64,000 nt of DNA from an uncultured Acidobacteriia bacterium (lineage in GTDB: Bacteria; Acidobacteriota; Terriglobia; Bryobacterales; Bryobacteraceae), in the NCBI GenBank assembly GCA_903825445.1, contig CAIKAS010000277.1, positions 20,639 to 84,638 of the forward strand. The letters run 5' to 3'. The notes beneath the pieces were generated by a model. It had not been told where the DNA came from, did not search any database, and was given only the letters and a program-made list of their open reading frames with translations. Positions 58,502-64,000 of the stretch are shown here, piece after piece. How positions within the stretch are numbered: the first letter of the stretch is position 1; each line of letters opens with the position of its first letter. The translations under genes and the position numbers were made by a program.

Positions 58502-60658
58502 CTATCTGATGCTTGCCAGGCGCAGGGCGTTGCGCATGAGCTTTAAACCTGTGTCGTCATGCGCGGTCAGAATCGACTCCGGATGGAATTGCACGGCTTC
58601 GATGGGGAGTTCGCGATGGCGCACACCCATAATCACGCCGTCCTCTGTTTTGGCTGTCACTTCCAGACACTCAGGAAGATGCTCAGGGATGGCGTAAAGC
58701 GAGTGATATCGACCAACCTCGATCTCTTCGGGAAGGCCTTCGAAGACGCCCAAGCCATAATTCCGGACCAGCGACGGCTTGCCGTGGACGGGATAAGGCA
58801 ACACACCGAGTGCGCCGCCAAATGCCTCGACAATCCCCTGTAAACCAAGACACACACCGAAAACCGGAATGCCTGCCGCCGCCGCATGTTGCACCAGCGC
58901 CGGAACGCCGAAATCGACAGGCCGACCAGGGCCGGGTGAGATCAGGATCAGATCGGGTTTGACCTGATCCAGAACCTCGAACGGCACGCCAGCCCGATAG
59001 GTCACGACTTCAGCTCCGGCCTGACGCGCATAGTTCGCCAGCGTATGGATGAAGCAATCGTCGTTGTCGACGAGCAGCAGTCTCCGCTTCAGTTGTTCCA
59101 CCGCAGGTGCCGGGGCCGGAACCGCGGGCTTGGCACCGAGCAACCGGAAGAAACCTGTCGCCTTGAGACGAGTTTCCGCTTCTTCGGAAGCCGGATCGGA
59201 GTCGTATAGCAGGGTCGCTCCGGCCGGGTAGGTCGCGTAGCCATCGCGCAGATAGGTCGTCCGGATCAGGATGCCTGTGTTAATGTCGCCATTCAAAGAG
59301 AGCATCCCGACAGCGCCGCCATACCAGCCGCGCGCGGTCTTCTCGGCGTTCTCGATAGCGACCGCGGCGGCTTTCTTGGGTGCGCCAATCAGCGTAACCG
59401 CCCACATGTGCGTGAGGAAAGCATCGATCGAATCGAAACCTGCCGCGAGACGTCCCGTGACGTGATCGACGGTATGGAACAAGCCCGCATAGGATTCGAT
59501 GAGGCGGCGGCCGACTACCTGCACGGTGCCCGGGCGACAAACGCGGCTCTTGTCGTTACGGTCGACGTCGGTGCACATCGTCAGCTCGGATTCTTCCTTC
59601 GTGGAGTTGAGCAGGGCGCGGATGTTCTTTTCGTCCTGAAGAGGGTCACCGGAGCGGCGAGCGGTGCCGGCAATGGGGCAGGTTTCCACCAGATCGCCCT
59701 CGACGCGCACGAACATTTCCGGGGAGGCGCCGATGAGTTGCTCCTCGCCGAACTGTATGAGGAACTCGTAGGGGCTGGGATTCGCCTGCTGCATGAGGCC
59801 AAACAGGTCCGAAGCCTTGCCGGAGTAAGGCGTGCGGAAGGTCTGACGCAGCACAACTTCGTAGTAATCGCCCTTGCGCATACCTTCGCGCACGGTTTCG
59901 ACGTTGGCCATGTACTCGGCCTGAGTATGATCTGACGTGATAGGCCCGGGCTTGCGCTTTGGTGCGCGCGGAACGGCTTCGCTGGTACGCGGAAGGCCCC
60001 GTGTGGTCAACGCACCGGCGAGGTGTCCCGGGTCAGCGTCGAGGTCAAACTCCCACGAGTAGCGCTCAATCTGTTCGCGCTTCCGATCCATATAGATGAT
60101 GTCGTCGAACAGAAATAGCTGTAGATCCTTGCGCGCGTTACGGGGCAGGCGAAGGGGGATCGGCTCGAACTGAAACAGCAGATCGTAGCCGAATGCGCCG
60201 GCGAAGGCCAGCTTGTCGTCGGCGGCATTGCGAAACTCCTGGGTGAGGGCACGCAGGATGGAAAAAACCGAGGGCTGTTTGCTGCGTTCTTCCTCCGGGA
60301 AGATCGTGGGCATGGGCTTCAAAGTGCCGTGCAGTGTCCCGTTTTCTTCGCGGAAATCAGCCCAGTGCGGATGATCGCGCAGCACCGTGGCCAACATGCG
60401 GTTGATAGCGACACCGCGGTCGTTCAGAGGGCGGAACGTGACCTCGCGTTGAAAACTAACGAGTTCCAGTGGCGGACGGACGGCGACGATGTCCCAGCGC
60501 GAATAGCGCCCCGGATATTCGTAGCCGGAAGAAAGGTAGATGCCGCGATGCCGGTCGAGATCCCGGCGAAAACGGTCAAGTCCCTTCGCGAAGGGTAGTT
60601 TAGTGGTGGCGCGCGACACGCGAATGCCGCGCGGCGTCTGATACTGGACTTCCCGCAT
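58502..60658 (-). CDS. trpE(G): Anthranilate synthase, TrpE-TrpG fusion
   Basis: 718 aa; N-terminal chorismate-binding motifs (IAGTARRSGDPLQDEKN), C-terminal glutaminase GVCLGLQGI...VQFHPESI. Confidence 0.93.
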   Translation of the reverse strand: MREVQYQTPRGIRVSRATTKLPFAKGLDRFRRDLDRHRGIYLSSGYEYPGRYSRWDIVAVRPPLELVSFQREVTFRPLNDRGVAINRMLATVLRDHPHWADFREENGTLHGTLKPMPTIFPEEERSKQPSVFSILRALTQEFRNAADDKLAFAGAFGYDLLFQFEPIPLRLPRNARKDLQLFLFDDIIYMDRKREQIERYSWEFDLDADPGHLAGALTTRGLPRTSEAVPRAPKRKPGPITSDHTQAEYMANVETVREGMRKGDYYEVVLRQTFRTPYSGKASDLFGLMQQANPSPYEFLIQFGEEQLIGASPEMFVRVEGDLVETCPIAGTARRSGDPLQDEKNIRALLNSTKEESELTMCTDVDRNDKSRVCRPGTVQVVGRRLIESYAGLFHTVDHVTGRLAAGFDSIDAFLTHMWAVTLIGAPKKAAAVAIENAEKTARGWYGGAVGMLSLNGDINTGILIRTTYLRDGYATYPAGATLLYDSDPASEEAETRLKATGFFRLLGAKPAVPAPAPAVEQLKRRLLLVDNDDCFIHTLANYARQAGAEVVTYRAGVPFEVLDQVKPDLILISPGPGRPVDFGVPALVQHAAAAGIPVFGVCLGLQGIVEAFGGALGVLPYPVHGKPSLVRNYGLGVFEGLPEEIEVGRYHSLYAIPEHLPECLEVTAKTEDGVIMGVRHRELPIEAVQFHPESILTAHDDTGLKLMRNALRLASIR

Positions 60659-60719
60659 GATGTGTAGGGGTTAAGTACCAGTATCGCCGATGAGGCGTTT
60701 TGGACGGGATTTAGGTATC

Positions 60720-61946
60720 TCAGCGACCGGGACCAGCGGGACCGCCGACACCGGAAGCGCCAAAGCCACCACGGCCAAATCCGCCCGACCCGCCGCGTCC
60801 ACCACGACCAGATCCACCGAACGCAGCGCGCGGCGGCGTTGCCAGATAAGTCTCGATGTCGTGGGCAGCCTTAGTTGGCACACCGGGCTTTTGCAGGAAG
60901 CCGAGATCACGCATCCAGTCCACCATGCGGTTTTGCCAGGTACCGTAAGGGATGTTGTTGCGATCTGTCAAACCACCGCTCATACTGCTGCCGTCTTCCA
61001 GTTTGTCGCCGGGATGTTTACCTTGCGCGTAGAGATGGATTTCGATGTTCGGAATGCTCATCGCTATCATGGCGTTGAAGTAATCCAGCGCCCAAACAGC
61101 ATGGCCCTGATCGCCCGATGCCGCCCCCGCGATGAAAGCCGGTGGCGTGTTGCGGGGAATCGGCGGAGCAGTGCGTCCGCGTGCGAAGGGCGACGGCCCC
61201 GGATAGATGATACCCACGAAATCGGGCCGTGAACTAATTCCGGCCAAAGGGTCGCTGGGATCGTTGTTCTTCTTATCGAAGTCTTCGAAAAGCACAGCGG
61301 CCGGCGCGGAGAGTTCGGCGCCAGCCGAAAAGCCCATGATGCCGATCTTGTTCGGGTCGATGTTCCAGTCTTTCGCGTGCGCGCGGACCAGACGGATTGC
61401 CTGCTGCGCGTCGTTGACGGCGTCAACCTGAGGATTATAACCGCTGGTTCGGAGGCGATTCCGCAGAATCACGGTGTTCACACCGTAGTTGTAAAAAAAC
61501 GGAACGAAGTCACAGGCCTCAGAGCCGACGTTGAGCGTGTTGTGCCCGCCGCCCGCTGCGAGGATCATGACCGCACCGGTGTTGATTCCACGTTCCACCG
61601 CGTGGAATTCGATTGAGGGGTTATGGATATTGACCACGCTGCCAACCCGGCCGGGCACGGCGCCGCTCATGTTGTAAACCTCCGGCTCCTTTATGCGCGC
61701 CATATTCAGAAATAGCGAACCGGGCTGATAGAGCGGAATAACTACTCCACCAGGAAGAAGCGCCAGTGGGGCGTAAGGCTGGTCGGTTGCCGGACCCGGC
61801 TTGGGTACGGATTGCGGTGCGGGCAGTGGCGGCAGCGGCGCGCGATTGCCGACGGGCGCCGGCGCGTTCTGCGCAAGTGCAATGCTCAAAGCAATAGCGG
61901 CCAAAGGTACAACGGTAGCTGCTAAACGAAATGCGTTCTTCTTCAT
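60720..61946 (-). CDS. Secreted alpha/beta hydrolase with Gly/Arg-rich tail
   Basis: IGIMGFSAGAELSAPAAV nucleophile elbow; tail GGSGRGGRGGSGGFGRGGFG; signal peptide. Confidence 0.85.
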   Translation of the reverse strand: MKKNAFRLAATVVPLAAIALSIALAQNAPAPVGNRAPLPPLPAPQSVPKPGPATDQPYAPLALLPGGVVIPLYQPGSLFLNMARIKEPEVYNMSGAVPGRVGSVVNIHNPSIEFHAVERGINTGAVMILAAGGGHNTLNVGSEACDFVPFFYNYGVNTVILRNRLRTSGYNPQVDAVNDAQQAIRLVRAHAKDWNIDPNKIGIMGFSAGAELSAPAAVLFEDFDKKNNDPSDPLAGISSRPDFVGIIYPGPSPFARGRTAPPIPRNTPPAFIAGAASGDQGHAVWALDYFNAMIAMSIPNIEIHLYAQGKHPGDKLEDGSSMSGGLTDRNNIPYGTWQNRMVDWMRDLGFLQKPGVPTKAAHDIETYLATPPRAAFGGSGRGGRGGSGGFGRGGFGASGVGGPAGPGR

Positions 61947-62063
61947 ATGAAGTGACGACTCCCCTCGGGCCAGAAAACGGAATTCGGACAGTTTCTGGCG
62001 ACGATCGAACTAGATTCTATCACTGCAGACCGTTCCCGATGTCATCGGTCCGACCAAATGAGA

Positions 62064-63701
62064 TTAACGGCCAGAAGGGGATCTTGTCGCGATGATTTTT
62101 TCGAGGCGCGCATCTTCCTGGTAAATATCGTCGAGGAAATGCACTTCACCGCTGGCCAGGACGACCGCTGTGGAGTAAACAATCAGCACCGGAATCGGAG
62201 AGGAGAGTGTGACCTGGAACGTATCGTTGCCGTTCATGGCGTCGTGGATGCGTTCCGGTGTCCATTCTGGCTTTTCCGCCTGCAGAACCCACGCCGCCAG
62301 CCCCTCTGGATCTTCCACACGTATACATCCGTGACTGAAGTCGCGGCGGGTCTTCGCAAATAACTCCGTTGCCGGAGTCGAATGCAAATACACGTTGTGT
62401 TCATTCGGGAAGAGGAATTTAATAAGCCCGAGCGCATTTTCGGGTCCCGGCACTTGTCGAACACGCAATATTCCGCTGCGCAGTTGCGCGACAGTAGCGT
62501 CTGTCTGGCCCACCACCCCACCAGCGGCGCTCACAAGTTCATACCGGTTCTTTGCCAGATAGGCCCGGTCTTTCTCTATTTTTGGCGCGATTTCCGCCCG
62601 CGCGATGCTGAAAGGGACGTCCCAATAGGGGCGAAACACTACATATTTCATGTCCGCGGAAAACACGGGCGTCTTGTGGCCGCCGTAGGCGCTGCCCACG
62701 ACCACGTTCATTTCCAGGTCCGTCTGATAGGCCGAATTCAGGGTGCGCAAGCGAAACTCCGGAATGTTCACAACTACCGGAGGGCGCGGAAAGCTATGCG
62801 GAACCCAGCGCCAACGTTCCATGCTCAACTGCAATTGGAGGATGCGCCGGCTAATCGGAATATTGAGTTGTGCCAACGTCGTTTTCCCCAGACGACCGTC
62901 CGGCTCCAGACCATGACGTAACTGAAACTGCTTCACAGCGTCGACTAGCGGACTATCGTAAACGGCGGAACCGTTGGACAGCGTGGTGTTGGCTGGCAGG
63001 TCACCAAACCGGAGCAAAATAGCAGCAAGTTGCGCCGCCGCAGGATACGGCGCACCCGGCTCAACGGGTTTGGCGGTGCCTGGCAAGACCGGAAGTACGC
63101 CCAGATTCGCGAGCGCAAGATATTTCTCCAAAGCTTGTTGCGTCCGCCGATAGCCGGGAAACGGTGGTTCCAACCCTTCGAGCGCTGCCTTCACATCACT
63201 CCCTTCCGCCAGACGCTGACGCAGAAATGTCGGAAGGTCAGCAATTGCTTCGTCGCTATCCGTCGGCTTGTGAAACAATCCGGGATTCGCTCTGCCAAAA
63301 TGCAGATCGGAAACGTATCGCATGGCGGAAACGGTCAGCGCCAAATCGAAATCTGCAAGAGTGCCGTCGGAAAGACCGTAGAGGCGACCGTCCCAACGCG
63401 GGGCATCGTAGTCTTCGGAACGCAGGCCCTTGGCATCGGCACGCCGGAACGCCGCGATCATTGCCTTAGCCTGTTCCGTCGCAGCGCCGTCGCGGGTCCA
63501 CGCAAACGCATACGAGGAGGGCTCATAGAACTTACGGATTCGTTCGGTGTAATCGGAAAAGTCGGGCCACGCAAGGCTGGCCTGTCGACCGGACGTCACC
63601 AAACGGCACAGAGCCGTCTCGCAATTGCCGTTATCAGACGCCGCGGATGCAGGCGTTGCCCATGAAATACCCAATAACATCAAGAGAAATCCGCGATTCA
63701 C
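62064..63701 (-). CDS. L,D-transpeptidase (YcbB-like)
   Basis: 545 aa; YLHSTPATELFAKTRRDFSHGCIRVEDP; peptidoglycan-binding-like region; signal peptide. Confidence 0.9.
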   Translation of the reverse strand: MNRGFLLMLLGISWATPASAASDNGNCETALCRLVTSGRQASLAWPDFSDYTERIRKFYEPSSYAFAWTRDGAATEQAKAMIAAFRRADAKGLRSEDYDAPRWDGRLYGLSDGTLADFDLALTVSAMRYVSDLHFGRANPGLFHKPTDSDEAIADLPTFLRQRLAEGSDVKAALEGLEPPFPGYRRTQQALEKYLALANLGVLPVLPGTAKPVEPGAPYPAAAQLAAILLRFGDLPANTTLSNGSAVYDSPLVDAVKQFQLRHGLEPDGRLGKTTLAQLNIPISRRILQLQLSMERWRWVPHSFPRPPVVVNIPEFRLRTLNSAYQTDLEMNVVVGSAYGGHKTPVFSADMKYVVFRPYWDVPFSIARAEIAPKIEKDRAYLAKNRYELVSAAGGVVGQTDATVAQLRSGILRVRQVPGPENALGLIKFLFPNEHNVYLHSTPATELFAKTRRDFSHGCIRVEDPEGLAAWVLQAEKPEWTPERIHDAMNGNDTFQVTLSSPIPVLIVYSTAVVLASGEVHFLDDIYQEDARLEKIIATRSPSGR

Positions 63702-64000
63702 TCATTCGCCTCGTTCAGGCTGGGAGCATTCGGAGATCCAATCGGAAAGCCGCAGCACTCGCTTCTCGATGCCTCAGACGCCAGCGCCCTTGCGCGAAAT
63801 AACGCAATTTCCCACACAGCGCACCCCAGAATGAGCGCCGCGTGAGCAATATCATGAGGCGCAGCGCACAGGAACATCCGTTCGCCTTTGGCTGTGAACC
63901 TGCTAATCCAACCGTAGTATGTTGCCTTTTCAAAAGATACTTTTTCCAGTCGACTACTCCGATCCATGCCGTGCTGTGGTGCCTTACGTCAAGGAACTAC

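Noticed and set aside
63698-63967. 89-aa ORF at right edge
   Set aside because: No domain recognised and truncated context; insufficient support to list.

Overview
The 64 kb window is dense, GC-rich, mostly chromosomal DNA. Gene content looks acidobacterial (inference from family mix, not verified). Recognisable genes include recQ (partial), gph, ftsH, tilS, polX, NUDIX, rnhA, ppiB, nadD, mscL, deoC, lysA, dgt, mutL, kdsC, ilvD, rlpA and a trpE-trpG fusion. There is a wza / chain-length-determinant / BY-kinase exopolysaccharide operon, a sensor kinase plus sigma-54 response regulator operon, and a membrane glycosyltransferase cluster (51.9-58.5 kb). The most notable segment is a compact two-gene cassette on the minus strand (8640-11152). 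It encodes a non-canonical reverse transcriptase (TDISDFYPRI / GGPSYGLPVGGNAA / FVDDYLIFAD motifs plus a long helical C-terminus, like UG/Abi-type defence RTs) that overlaps by 4 bp with a small protein carrying a PD-(D/E)xK-nuclease-like signature. The cassette sits among rearrangement scars: a truncated DUF433-antitoxin-like ORF overlapping the RT start, a perfect 11-bp inverted repeat upstream, and a direct-repeat-flanked inverted repeat just after the nuclease stop codon. It is the best candidate for an undescribed system. A second unlisted item is a 25-aa Lys/Ala-rich histone-tail-like peptide gene (15203-15280, minus) with its own promoter-like boxes and two tandem UUCG-loop terminators. 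No rRNA, tRNA or CRISPR array was recognised.
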